In this document: piece by piece, positions 25,892 through 34,257 of the stretch
Layout of the letters: each line of letters starts with the position of its first letter
Numbering within the stretch: position 1 is the first letter of the stretch
Assembly (NCBI RefSeq): GCF_002056795.1
Contig: NZ_CP020104.1
Span: forward strand, 4,411,501 to 4,475,500
Reading direction: 5' to 3'
Origin: Spirosoma aerolatum
Lineage (GTDB): Bacteria > Bacteroidota > Bacteroidia > Cytophagales > Spirosomataceae
Length of the DNA: 64,000 bases
Position numbers and translations under genes: made by a program
The notes under the pieces: model-generated
What the model saw: only the letters and a program-made list of their open reading frames with translations
Told to the model about the DNA's origin: nothing
Database searches by the model: none

Positions 25892-27024
25892 GCAACTTCA
25901 GCCTTCAAACACAATTGTAACGCTTCGAGGAACTGATCAGCTTCATCTACCCCGATGGCCAATGAGGGGAGTAGACGAATCGTATTCTTCCCAGCTACCC
26001 CGGTAAATTGTTTGTGTTCGAACAGCAGCGTTTTACGTAGCGAATCGACAGGAAAATCGTATTCGATCCCAATCATCAGGCCACGACCACGCAAGTCTTT
26101 GTAGACACCAATCTGCCGGATACCATCCATGAGGTAATTGCCCACACGAAGCGCATTTTCCATCAAGCCCTCGTCCTTCATAATATCCAGTACAGCAATG
26201 GCAGCTGCACACGCCAGGTGATTGCCCCCAAAGGTTGTTCCCAGCATACCATGACTGGCTTTGAATTTGGGCGAAATCAGAACCCCTCCTATCGGGAAGC
26301 CATTCCCCATGCCCTTTGCCATCGAAATAATATCTGCTTCGATGCCGCTGTACTGATGCGAGAAAAATTTACCAGTACGCCCATAACCACATTGTACACC
26401 GTCTAGAATCAGGATAGCCCCTGTTTCATCGCAACGCTGGCGAAGTGTTTGTAAAAACGCATCTGTTGCCACCTGAATGCCACCAACGCCCTGGATTCCT
26501 TCAACAATAACGGCGCATGTTTCGGATGTAATACCTGCTTTTGCAGCTTCTACATCGTTATAGGGTAAAAACGTGACGTGCTCTTTATAATTAATGGGAG
26601 CTACTATTGATGGGTTGTCGGTAACCGCTACAGCCCCAGCCGTACGACCGTGAAATGCCTTAGTAAACGCAACGACCTTAGTTCGTCCATTGTGAAATGA
26701 CGCTAGTTTTAAAGCATTTTCGTTGGCCTCAGCTCCTGAATTGCATAAAAACAACGCATAGTCTGGGTGCCCTGAAATGGCACCCAACTTATCGGCAAGT
26801 TCCTGTTGTTGAGGAATTTTGACCGAATTAGAGTAAAACGCAATCTTATTTAACTGATCGGTCAGTGCTTTTACGTACCGAGGATGGGTATGCCCTACCG
26901 AAATCACGGCATGACCACCATAAAGGTCCAGATATTGGGTGCCATTGACATCCCAAAGATAGCTACCCTGAGCGCGAACAGGCTCAATGTCGTACAACGG
27001 GTACACGTTAAAAAGCTCAGCCAT
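25888..27024 (-). CDS. argD: N-acylornithine aminotransferase ArgD (class III PLP enzyme)
   Basis: Transaminates N-acylglutamate semialdehyde to N-acylornithine with glutamate as donor; cytosolic PLP enzyme. Key blocks: CNSGAEANENALKLA near residue 94, AFHGRTAGAVAVT near 123, LILDGVQCGYGRTGKF near 205 (Asp208 contacts the PLP ring nitrogen) and SMAKGMGNGFPIGGV with the Schiff-base Lys237. The usual DEVQ reads DGVQ here. ATG 27024 is chosen (378 residues); TTG 27036 would add four residues. The stop codon lies within the right terminal repeat of the element. The enzyme may accept N-succinyl substrates, as the neighbouring carbamoyltransferase suggests. Confidence 0.93.
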   Translation of the reverse strand: MAELFNVYPLYDIEPVRAQGSYLWDVNGTQYLDLYGGHAVISVGHTHPRYVKALTDQLNKIAFYSNSVKIPQQQELADKLGAISGHPDYALFLCNSGAEANENALKLASFHNGRTKVVAFTKAFHGRTAGAVAVTDNPSIVAPINYKEHVTFLPYNDVEAAKAGITSETCAVIVEGIQGVGGIQVATDAFLQTLRQRCDETGAILILDGVQCGYGRTGKFFSHQYSGIEADIISMAKGMGNGFPIGGVLISPKFKASHGMLGTTFGGNHLACAAAIAVLDIMKDEGLMENALRVGNYLMDGIRQIGVYKDLRGRGLMIGIEYDFPVDSLRKTLLFEHKQFTGVAGKNTIRLLPSLAIGVDEADQFLEALQLCLKAEVA

Positions 27025-27129
27025 TCTAGTAAACAATTAGCGACTCACCACACCTGGGTTCGTCAGCAGGTTATCGAAAAAAATGAGGTGCAAGTTTACG
27101 GATAATCCGTTGAAAATGGGCTTAAAACA

Positions 27130-27152
27130 AAAAAGGAAGCCGCTAAGCTTCC
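27130..27152 (-). terminator. Terminator of the alpha/beta hydrolase gene
   Basis: GGAAGC (27135-27140) pairs with GCTTCC (27147-27152) around a 6-base loop. On the minus strand it is followed by a T run (AAAAAA on plus, just left). It lies 25 bases after the hydrolase stop. Confidence 0.75.
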
Positions 27153-27177
27153 CAATTTATTTTCCTATTCGCCTATT

Positions 27178-27897
27178 CTAACACAAAGTGCCGAATGCTT
27201 TGAGAATCTGAAACGATTCGCCAGGCTGCTCGACCATGCTTAAATGTCCTGCCTCCTCAATCGTTTCGATACGAATATAGTCCGAAAGATTGGCTAGTTC
27301 AGCTGCTTTATCGTAGTCAATAATCTGATCGTTCCGACCCAGTACCAGCAAAATCGGATAGGTAGCTTCCCGCAATACGTGGGTTCGGTCAGGGCGAGCG
27401 GCCATCGCTGCCATACCCGCAATCAGCGCATCGGCAGGCAATTTGATAAAGCGATCTATTAACTGCTGTGTTTTATCAACAGGATAATCAGGAGCAACCA
27501 TTTTTGGTAGCTGTTTCCGAATAAAGGGAGCCGATCCGTTCGCGTTCAAGTCCTTAATCGCCTGCCTTCGCACTTCCTTACGATTGTCGTCATCAGCCAG
27601 AGCGGTTGAATGATATAAAACCAGGCCATGAATCATATCGGGATGTTGCTCGGCCAATGCCAGGGCAATATACCCACCCATCGAATGCCCAACCAGAACG
27701 ACCTGATTCACTTGAGCGGTCTGTAACTGAGCGTATAAGTCCTCAGCATAGGCTTCAATGGTACGATGGTTCGTCAGATAGGCGAAGTCAGGTTTCACTA
27801 CACGGGTCTCCAATGCCAAATCGGCGTAGATGCTATCCCAGATGGAAGCATCTACGCCGTGGCCGTGGATGAGACAAATAACAGGAGATTGGCTCAT
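27178..27897 (-). CDS. Alpha/beta-fold hydrolase
   Basis: 239 residues with a complete alpha/beta-hydrolase core. The oxyanion segment is LIHGHGVDASIWD near residue 9 and the nucleophile elbow VGHSMGGYIAL puts the Ser near residue 73. A cap region is followed by LVLGRNDQIIDY (acid Asp) and EEAGHLSMVEQP (catalytic His). It has no signal peptide, so cytosolic. It resembles general esterases and BioH/3-oxoadipate enol-lactonase-like enzymes; the substrate is not predictable. It starts 19 bases downstream of the first lipoprotein stop codon, so it may be the last gene of that unit. Confidence 0.9.
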   Translation of the reverse strand: MSQSPVICLIHGHGVDASIWDSIYADLALETRVVKPDFAYLTNHRTIEAYAEDLYAQLQTAQVNQVVLVGHSMGGYIALALAEQHPDMIHGLVLYHSTALADDDNRKEVRRQAIKDLNANGSAPFIRKQLPKMVAPDYPVDKTQQLIDRFIKLPADALIAGMAAMAARPDRTHVLREATYPILLVLGRNDQIIDYDKAAELANLSDYIRIETIEEAGHLSMVEQPGESFQILKAFGTLC

Positions 27898-27916
27898 GCC
27901 AACGTTGGATTAGCAG

Positions 27917-28546
27917 TTAGCCATTAATAACACCGATCAGCACCAGTACTAAGCCGACAACAAACATGATCAGACCAATTACGGCCAGCACACTGGCCCC
28001 ACCCAGCAGCCACAGCAATAAACCGATCAGACCGATGATCAGACCCAGCCGGACATTGCGATCCATTACATTCGTTTTTTCGGGTGCTACATGGCTTTTA
28101 ATTTTCTTGTCAAGCTTTTTCAACATAGTCCGCTCCATGAACGTCATTTTTTTGGTAGAAGCGGTTGTTGTCGATACAGCTGCTTTTTCCGTAGCCGTCG
28201 TCATCATTTCATTCAGCCGGGCCATCCGTTTAGCCAGTTTTTTGTTCGACGCCAGTTTGCTATCGTTCCGAACATAGGCTTCTACCTGGCTAACGGCTTC
28301 TTTAGCCTGAGCAAGCTGTTCGGCCGGTGCCGGAGTGGCTACAGCCGGAGTCGCTTCAGGGGTAGAGATATTTGTTTCTGTAGGAACTGTTGTTTCGACA
28401 GGAGTAGTGGGAGCAATTGATTTAGGTTGGGTTGACGTATAATGCTCACGGGCGCTGGGTTGAAAATAGGCAACCGGACGGCTACAGGAAGCCAGAACAA
28501 CAAGACCGAAAAGCAGGAAAAACAATGACTTGGACAGTGTTTTCAT
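27917..28546 (-). CDS. Lipoprotein with C-terminal membrane hairpin, tandem paralogue 1
   Basis: 209 residues. The signal peptide ends in a lipobox with Cys21 (LASCSRPVAYFQPSAREHY). A Pro/Thr/Ala-rich linker (about 40-75) is followed by a helical block with AYVRNDSKLASNKKLAKRMARL, a basic stretch (MLKKLDKKIKS) and two closely spaced hydrophobic helices at the C-terminus (about 168-207). It shares this layout and several exact motifs with the two following lipoproteins. A lipid anchor at one end and a membrane hairpin at the other is unusual. Family and function not recognised. Confidence 0.8.
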   Translation of the reverse strand: MKTLSKSLFFLLFGLVVLASCSRPVAYFQPSAREHYTSTQPKSIAPTTPVETTVPTETNISTPEATPAVATPAPAEQLAQAKEAVSQVEAYVRNDSKLASNKKLAKRMARLNEMMTTATEKAAVSTTTASTKKMTFMERTMLKKLDKKIKSHVAPEKTNVMDRNVRLGLIIGLIGLLLWLLGGASVLAVIGLIMFVVGLVLVLIGVING

Positions 28547-28744
28547 AAGTAAAGAATTAAAGTGAACGATTTAGTATAAACGATTGCAATATCATCCTCA
28601 ACAACAACAACTCCATTGGTTTGTTGGGCTCAGGCAAAAAAAATTTTCAAACAAGTTGGGAAATAGCCTGAAAAACAATAGAAAATGTTGAGTGGAACAA
28701 TTAAAATTCAATCTTACGGGACTTCGATTCTAACCGTTCAAAAG

Positions 28745-29344
28745 TTAAAACAAACCGATCAACAAGCATACTAAACCAGCCGCCAGCGCGATAACGCCAA
28801 TGGCAAAACCCGTTCCCGACGTCAGTAAAATCAATAAGATTCCGCCCAGCAACAGGACTGCGCCCAAAACTAAAATACCTTCAATCAGGACTGGTTTTGC
28901 TGGATTTGTCGAGAAGCGTTGATGTCTAAATCGTTTCGTCAGTTTTTTTAACAAGAGCCGCTGCACCCCTGTCATCTGTTGGCGTCCGGTTGATTGAGCC
29001 GTCTGCTCAAAGGCAGTAGCGGGTGGTACGCCCAACCAGGTTCTGGTATGGCGAAATCGCTGTCGAACAGCATTGTCCGTACTTATTTTGTTGTCGTTCC
29101 GCACCAAAGCCTCCGCAGTATTCTGGTTACTAGCAGTATCCTGGTTATTAATTGATACACTACGTGATGGTTTTGCCGAAAGATCTGTTGGATTGGGCAG
29201 AGCTTCGGGTACACTGAGGCTCGTTTGGGCTTCGGCAAAACGGGCACGTTGCTCAGGTAGAACAAATACGACCGAACGGCGACAAGAAATCAGACTGATC
29301 AGCCCAAGTAACAGAAAAACTGATTTTTTAAAGACTACCTGCAT
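28745..29344 (-). CDS. Lipoprotein with C-terminal membrane hairpin, tandem paralogue 2 (most diverged)
   Basis: From the chosen start (MQVVFKKS) it has 199 residues with lipobox Cys21 (SLISCRRSVVFVLPEQRARF). It keeps the paralogous motifs in altered form: EALVRNDNKISTDNAVRQRF in the middle, LLLKKLTKRFRHQRF, then two C-terminal hydrophobic helices ending in GLVCLLIGLF. The linker has lost the TPA repeats of the other two copies. An ATG nine bases upstream is possible. Its divergence suggests relaxed or altered function. Role unknown. Confidence 0.78.
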   Translation of the reverse strand: MQVVFKKSVFLLLGLISLISCRRSVVFVLPEQRARFAEAQTSLSVPEALPNPTDLSAKPSRSVSINNQDTASNQNTAEALVRNDNKISTDNAVRQRFRHTRTWLGVPPATAFEQTAQSTGRQQMTGVQRLLLKKLTKRFRHQRFSTNPAKPVLIEGILVLGAVLLLGGILLILLTSGTGFAIGVIALAAGLVCLLIGLF

Positions 29345-29462
29345 AAGTGACAACAGCTTTACACCGTATAGATTTCATCATGGCGTGCAACTTAATTCAT
29401 TTATGCTCACCACAAATAAATTCCTGATTAAATCCGGAGTATTCGCTGGCCGCTAAAAAAAT

Positions 29463-29503
29463 AAATCGCCATCAGTCAGCAGTAAACTGACCAACGGCGA
29501 TTT
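29463..29503 (-). terminator. Terminator of lipoprotein paralogue 3
   Basis: AAATCGCC (29463-29470) pairs with GGCGATTT (29496-29503), with an inner GTCAG/CTGAC pairing. On the minus strand it is followed by ATTTTTTTAG. It separates paralogue 3 from paralogue 2, so these are probably separate transcripts. Confidence 0.8.
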
Positions 29504-29547
29504 ACCTAAGCGCTTACAAGAAAAAACTTTATTAATTCAACTGGTAT

Positions 29548-30150
29548 TTATAGTAAGCCAACCAACAGCAATACCGCACCAACGATTAATGCGATGAGCC
29601 CTAAGGTGGCCCCTGTACCCGTTGTCAGCAATAGTAATAAGAGGCCGATAAGCACCAAAACTGCCCCCGTAGCCAAGGTTCCCGAGCTAATCATCGTTTT
29701 ATCAGGATTAGCGGGTGCCAGTTGGCGGCTGATTTTTTTATTCATTTTCTTTACCATCATCCGCTCCAACAGATTCATTTTTTTAGGAGCCGTAACAGCG
29801 GTAGTCGTCTGACGATCGGTTGGCTGCGCAGCCAATAGCGTGCGAATTCGATTGAGCCGTTTCTGTACGGATTTATTCTCAGCCAGTTTGCTATCGTTCC
29901 GAACGAGAGCGTCTACTTTATCAAGGGCCGAATTTGTTTGAGCTAGTTGTTCAGCGGGTGTGGCAACAGCCTGTTGAGCAGGCGTTTCTGCAATGACGGG
30001 CGTCGTGATGGGAGACGTTGTTTCGCTGGTTGTCCTCGCCGAGAAGTATTCTCGTTGGCTGGGTTGGAAATGGGCCACCGGGCGGCTACAAGCGGCAATT
30101 ACCAGAATCATCAATAAACTAGTGAGCAGTGAATTAGATGTGTTTTTCAT
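29548..30150 (-). CDS. Lipoprotein with C-terminal membrane hairpin, tandem paralogue 3
   Basis: 200 residues, lipobox Cys21 (VIAACSRPVAHFQPSQREYF), nearly the same N-terminal mature sequence as paralogue 1. A Thr/Pro/Ala linker leads to ALVRNDSKLAENKSVQKRLNRI, then MNLLERMMVKKMNKKISRQLAP and two hydrophobic helices (about 155-200, TGAVLVLIGLLLLLLTTGTG then LGLIALIVGAVLLLVGLL). It could tether the outer membrane to another structure or sit wholly in one membrane; the topology is unclear. Neighbours give no pathway clue. Confidence 0.8.
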   Translation of the reverse strand: MKNTSNSLLTSLLMILVIAACSRPVAHFQPSQREYFSARTTSETTSPITTPVIAETPAQQAVATPAEQLAQTNSALDKVDALVRNDSKLAENKSVQKRLNRIRTLLAAQPTDRQTTTAVTAPKKMNLLERMMVKKMNKKISRQLAPANPDKTMISSGTLATGAVLVLIGLLLLLLTTGTGATLGLIALIVGAVLLLVGLL

Positions 30151-30257
30151 AACAAATTCAGAGATTATTTAGTGTAACGAATATATTATCAAAGCGATAA
30201 ACCAGACAAATTCGCATTTGTTACTGACCATCCACATAAATTTGATTCAGACAAAAA

Positions 30258-30292
30258 AATCCCCTGACTTTTTATGAAAAATCAGGGGATTT
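30258..30292 (-). terminator. Terminator of clpX
   Basis: A perfect 11-bp stem (30258-30268 with 30282-30292, core TCCCCTGA/TCAGGGGA) is followed by seven T residues on the minus strand. It lies 68 bases after the clpX stop. Confidence 0.88.
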
Positions 30293-30359
30293 AATTGGTC
30301 ACACGCAACTTGTATATACAGCATACGCTATTTTGCATATTTAATCTAGCAGAAAGCCA

Positions 30360-31592
30360 TTAAGCTACCGACCGCATTTGATACGTACTCGATTTTCCGA
30401 ATTTCTCACGGGCATATTCCAGGCTAACCGTCAGTTCGTTAATGGCTGTTTGTGAAGGCAACTCAAACATGGCATCCATAATGATGGATTCACAGATCGA
30501 CCGCAATCCGCGCGCACCCAGGTTATATTGAAGCGCCTGATCCACAATATAATTCAAGGCGCTATCATCCCAATGCAGTGTAATACCTTCCATTGTGAAA
30601 AGCTTATTATACTGCTTTGTTATGGCATTTTTGGGTTCAGTCAGAATTTGCATAAGTGCCTTCCGGTCGAGTGGTTCGAGGTGCGTTAGTACAGGCAGGC
30701 GGCCAATCAGTTCGGGAATCAGACCAAATGATTTGAGATCCAGTGCTGATATATAACGCATCAGATGTCCTCGTTCCAGCGTTTCGTTCAACCGACGATC
30801 GCCCGAAAAACCGATAGGGCGGGTATTGATCCGCTTCATGATATGCCGCTCTATACCATCAAAAGCTCCTCCACAGATAAACAGGATATTTTCGGTATTC
30901 AGGGCGATGAGTCGCTGATCGGGATGCTTACGCCCACCTTGGGGGGGAACGTTCACCACTGAACCTTCCAGCAATTTTAGCAAAGCCTGCTGAACGCCTT
31001 CCCCACTGACATCGCGGGTAATACTCGGATTATCTGATTTACGGGCAATTTTATCGATTTCGTCAATATATACGATTCCCCGCTCAGCCGCTTCTACATT
31101 GTAATCGGCGGCCTGCAACAACCGGGTTAGAATGGTTTCAACATCCTCACCTACATACCCAGCTTCGGTAATAACGGTGGCGTCGGCAATGCAGAATGGC
31201 ACTTCAAGGATTTTAGCAATGGAGCGGGCCAGATAAGTTTTGCCCGTACCCGTTTCGCCTACCATAATAATATTCGACTTTTCAATCGTTACGTCATCAT
31301 CGGTCTTGGGCTGCATCAACCGTTTATAGTGATTATAAACAGCTACCGTAATGGCTTTTTTAGCATCGTCCTGACCAATTACATACTGATCGAGGTGTTT
31401 TTTCATCTCAATAGGTTTAATGAGATTGATATTCACTTCGGTCGGTTCGCTTCGGCGAGGGCGCATTTCTTCCAGCACCACCTGGTGGCCTTGTTCGATG
31501 CAATAGTTACAGATGTGTGCGTCGATGCCCGACAGCAGCACCATTACTTCATTTTTGCGCCGTCCACAGAACGAGCAGCTAATTTGTGGCAT
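30360..31592 (-). CDS. clpX: ATP-dependent protease ATP-binding subunit ClpX
   Basis: AAA+ unfoldase that feeds substrates to ClpP. The N-terminal zinc-binding domain has Cys6, Cys9, Cys28 and Cys31 (CSFC, CNYC). Walker A is GETGTGKT near residue 112 and Walker B is VYIDEID. The pore loop AGYVGEDVE is present, with the arginine region [12 protein letters not shown] and the ClpP-binding IGF loop (RPIGFSGD). Length 410 is normal. It is downstream of clpP on the same strand, but a strong hairpin lies between them, so clpX likely has its own promoter or depends on readthrough. Confidence 0.97.
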   Translation of the reverse strand: MPQISCSFCGRRKNEVMVLLSGIDAHICNYCIEQGHQVVLEEMRPRRSEPTEVNINLIKPIEMKKHLDQYVIGQDDAKKAITVAVYNHYKRLMQPKTDDDVTIEKSNIIMVGETGTGKTYLARSIAKILEVPFCIADATVITEAGYVGEDVETILTRLLQAADYNVEAAERGIVYIDEIDKIARKSDNPSITRDVSGEGVQQALLKLLEGSVVNVPPQGGRKHPDQRLIALNTENILFICGGAFDGIERHIMKRINTRPIGFSGDRRLNETLERGHLMRYISALDLKSFGLIPELIGRLPVLTHLEPLDRKALMQILTEPKNAITKQYNKLFTMEGITLHWDDSALNYIVDQALQYNLGARGLRSICESIIMDAMFELPSQTAINELTVSLEYAREKFGKSSTYQMRSVA

Positions 31593-31698
31593 GAATGTTT
31601 GCAGGGTAAAAGAGCTGGGGTTTAGCAGACTACAGATGACTTATCATTCGCCCGATTGCTTATAAACAGACTCGTTGTTGACCTAAATTTCGCTAAAA

Positions 31699-31727
31699 AA
31701 AAGACTCAGGTCGAACCTGAGTCTTTT
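31699..31727 (-). terminator. Strong terminator between clpP and clpX
   Basis: A perfect 13-bp stem (31699-31711 with 31715-31727, core GACTCAGG/CCTGAGTC) with a 3-base loop has long T runs on the minus strand. It lies 102 bases after the clpP stop and 107 bases before the clpX start. Confidence 0.88.
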
Positions 31728-31828
31728 GTAAGTAACAAAATTATTAAAAGGATTATCGAATACCGAATGATGGGCTGTGATTTTCTCCGTCAGAACAAGA
31801 AATCATAGCTTATTATTCGAGCGACCTC

Positions 31829-32518
31829 TTATTTTTCACGGCGTAAAACTTCGTCGATCAGGCCGTATTCTTTAGCTTCTTCAGCGCGCATCCACTTATC
31901 GCGATCCGAATCTTTCTCGATTTGTTCAACCGATTTGCCGGAGTGGTTCGCCAGAATCTGATACAGTTCTTCGCGAAGTTTAACAATTTCGCGAGCTGTA
32001 ATCTCGATGTCGACCGATTGCCCCTGAGCACCACCCGATGGTTGGTGAATCATGATACGAGCGTGGGGAAGAGCCGACCGTTTGCCAGCAGCTCCACCGG
32101 CTAGTAACACAGCTCCCATCGAAGCGGCCAGACTGGTACAAACCGTGGCCACATCAGGACGAACATACTGCATGGTATCGTAAATACCCAGGCCAGCATA
32201 TACCGACCCACCTGGGCTATTCAGGTACATCAGGATATCTTTCTTCGGATCGGCCGATTCCAGGAACAGCAACTGAGCCACGATGATATTGGCAATGTTG
32301 TCATCAACAGGCAGGCCCATAAAAATAATCCGGTCGGCCATTAACCGCGAAAACACGTCTACTTCGCGGAAATTCATTGGCCGTTCTTCAATGACCGAGC
32401 GGGTCATGTTTTCAACCGTAAGGTTATTAACGGTATGATTCATGTAGCCATCAACCGTCAGGCCATTGAGGCCCATGTGGTGTACGGCGAATTTGCGGAA
32501 CTCTTGTTCGTAATTCAT
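31829..32518 (-). CDS. clpP: ATP-dependent Clp protease proteolytic subunit ClpP
   Basis: Self-compartmentalised serine peptidase, tetradecameric partner of ClpX. Counting from the chosen start (MNYEQEF), the triad is Ser133 (LAASMGA), His158 ([10 protein letters not shown]) and Asp207 (DSDRDKWM). [17 protein letters not shown] near residue 100 is the family handle region. The open frame runs 23 codons further upstream, but that segment has no ClpP character, and ATG 32518 gives the usual short propeptide-like N-terminus (229 residues). Confidence 0.96.
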   Translation of the reverse strand: MNYEQEFRKFAVHHMGLNGLTVDGYMNHTVNNLTVENMTRSVIEERPMNFREVDVFSRLMADRIIFMGLPVDDNIANIIVAQLLFLESADPKKDILMYLNSPGGSVYAGLGIYDTMQYVRPDVATVCTSLAASMGAVLLAGGAAGKRSALPHARIMIHQPSGGAQGQSVDIEITAREIVKLREELYQILANHSGKSVEQIEKDSDRDKWMRAEEAKEYGLIDEVLRREK

Positions 32519-32653
32519 ACTAGGGTTTCTATTCGTTAATTTGAAAACCAAGAACACTTGGTGTAAGTTCGAGAATCGTTTCGTCACAAAATTGCGTTAT
32601 CATCTCGAAAAACCCTGTCAGTTTAGGTTTAGATTTTATCGTCGTTACTTGAT

Positions 32654-33070
32654 ATGAAAGCTTCCATCGCCGAAAAAATACGTCTACAACGGCTCCAGCG
32701 CGGTTTATCGCAGGAAAATATGGCCGATTTGCTCAATCTTTCCACCACCGCGTATGGCGACATCGAACGCGGTAAAACCGACCTGACTCTCTCTCGTCTG
32801 ACCCAGATTGCTACTGTTTTGGACGTTTCTACACTGAGCCTGCTTTCCGACGAGGTCATTACCGCACAGGTTGTCGACGAAAAACCAGCGGTCAACCACG
32901 AACTGGAAACGCTCCGGCTACTGGTCGAAAAGCAACAGGTTGAGCTGGACAAACTCCGCCTGGAAACCGACTATTGGAAACGCAAATACGATGATCGCAT
33001 CGCCTTCGAACTACTACGCTCCATGGGTGTTTCGCCCGAACGGGAACGTGAGCGGATCGGGTTCAAGTAA
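32654..33070 (+). CDS. XRE-family helix-turn-helix regulator with C-terminal coiled coil
   Basis: 138 residues. An HTH_3 domain covers about residues 6-60 (IRLQRLQRGLSQENMADLL, then TTAYGDIERGKTDLTLSRL as recognition helix and following turn). Residues ~80-115 form a charged coiled coil (LETLRLLVEKQQVELDKLRLE) ending in a basic tail, likely for dimerisation. Codon use is like the host genes, unlike the ATPase downstream. It may be a resident regulator beside which the ATPase-TOPRIM pair settled, or its regulator. ATPase transcription appears to have its own promoter box in the gap. Confidence 0.85.
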   Translation: MKASIAEKIRLQRLQRGLSQENMADLLNLSTTAYGDIERGKTDLTLSRLTQIATVLDVSTLSLLSDEVITAQVVDEKPAVNHELETLRLLVEKQQVELDKLRLETDYWKRKYDDRIAFELLRSMGVSPERERERIGFK

Positions 33071-33071
33071 G

Positions 33072-33105
33072 TTTGCCTTAGATTCTTGCCCATTTAGTAC
33101 ATTTG
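33072..33105 (+). promoter_or_regulatory. Candidate Bacteroidota-type promoter for the ATPase-TOPRIM-M42 unit
   Basis: TTTG (33072-33075) and TACATTTG (33098-33105) are separated by 22 bases, close to the 19-21 usual between -33 and -7 boxes of this phylum. The -7 box is a full consensus match. It lies directly after the XRE stop codon and predicts a leader of about 30 bases before the ATPase ATG. Confidence 0.55.
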
Positions 33106-33141
33106 CCCACAGTGCCCCGTCAGCCTGATTCGACCTATTAT

Positions 33142-34257
33142 ATGGAAAAGCAACACCTCACCTACTTCAAAATCGAAAACTTCAAACGATTCGACTCCTT
33201 CGAGATGGATAATCTTGGGCAGTTCAATCTGATTGTGGGCGATAATAATGTAGGAAAAACTTCGGTGCTTGAAGCGTTGACATTTGATGATGATGCAAGA
33301 AAAATATTGACAAATTTTTGGGGAGTAACCGCTTTCCGAGGAACGTATCAATTTCAAAAAACAAGACTTGAACCAGATGATATTCAACAAACTCGCTTCT
33401 GGGAGTCCATTTTCAGAAATCTTAATTCGGCAATTAAAATCAAAAATAGTGATTCGCCTTTTGATATATTTATAGAATTGCGTCCGCATCTTAAATTATC
33501 AGAAGAAGAAAAGATTTTAATAAATAATGCTATTATTACAATTATTCCTACTTATTGGATAAAAGTCTCTTTTATAGGAGAAGACGGAAATTTGATAGAT
33601 TACCAATTAATCCCGGCCTATATGGAAGGTGCTAGCACTAATAACAAGGATAACTTTATAAGTTCATATATCCCATTCATACCTGCAAATATCGGCTATA
33701 AATCTGACCTTTTAAATCTTTATTATTTATTTGTAAATCCTGACAAAAAAAACAGAAAAGAGACGGAAGATAACCTTCGTAAATTTATTCCAAATTTAGA
33801 AGAGATTAGGCCTCATAAAATATCACCTGAGCAAGAAGTCATTGGAGTAACACTATTAAACAGTGATATTATATTACCTCTTACCTATTTTGGCGATGGT
33901 ACTGTAAAATATTTCCGATTCTTATTAGAAATATTTATATCTCGAAATAGGCGTCTAATGGTTGATGAAATCGGCTCAGGCATTCACTTTTCACGTTTAA
34001 AACTTTACTGGAAAAGTGTTTTACAACTTTGTAAACAATTCAAAGTTCAGCTTTTTGCTACTACGCATAGTCTTGAATGTCAGCGTGCATTTGTTGATGC
34101 GTTAGAAGACCCAGAAATGCAACAGTATCAGAAAGACGCCCGAAACATAACGTTGCTTGAAAATAAACAAGGCGAGGTAAAAGCCGTAACCTATGATTTT
34201 GAGCAGTTTGAGTATGCCCTGAATATTGGCTTTAATACAAGGGGTGGCGTATTATGA
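33142..34257 (+). CDS. OLD/AAA_15-type ABC-class ATPase, putative defence protein
   Basis: 371 residues. Walker A GDNNVGKT (33-40), signature-like LTYFGDGTVKYF (247-258), Walker B LMVDEIGSGIH (272-282, Asp275/Glu276) and switch His309 in FATTHSLE are in the order of SMC/OLD-type ATPases. The protein stops after the ATPase (YDFEQFEYALNIGF) with no fused nuclease; the TOPRIM domain is in the next gene, overlapping by ATGA. ATG 33142 is preferred to TTG 33103. Most of the gene is strongly AT-rich with rare-for-host codons, suggesting transfer, but the first ~35 codons look host-like. Role as sensor or motor of a defence pair is inference. Confidence 0.82.
   Translation: MEKQHLTYFKIENFKRFDSFEMDNLGQFNLIVGDNNVGKTSVLEALTFDDDARKILTNFWGVTAFRGTYQFQKTRLEPDDIQQTRFWESIFRNLNSAIKIKNSDSPFDIFIELRPHLKLSEEEKILINNAIITIIPTYWIKVSFIGEDGNLIDYQLIPAYMEGASTNNKDNFISSYIPFIPANIGYKSDLLNLYYLFVNPDKKNRKETEDNLRKFIPNLEEIRPHKISPEQEVIGVTLLNSDIILPLTYFGDGTVKYFRFLLEIFISRNRRLMVDEIGSGIHFSRLKLYWKSVLQLCKQFKVQLFATTHSLECQRAFVDALEDPEMQQYQKDARNITLLENKQGEVKAVTYDFEQFEYALNIGFNTRGGVL

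Noticed and set aside
25593..25895. 100-residue intact protein between argF' and argD
   Set aside because: The frame is a patchwork remnant of a GxxExxY gene with displaced frames and an internal deletion, so it is listed as a pseudogene.
32519..32587. N-terminal extension of ClpP by 23 codons
   Set aside because: The segment lacks ClpP similarity and the internal ATG gives the normal length.
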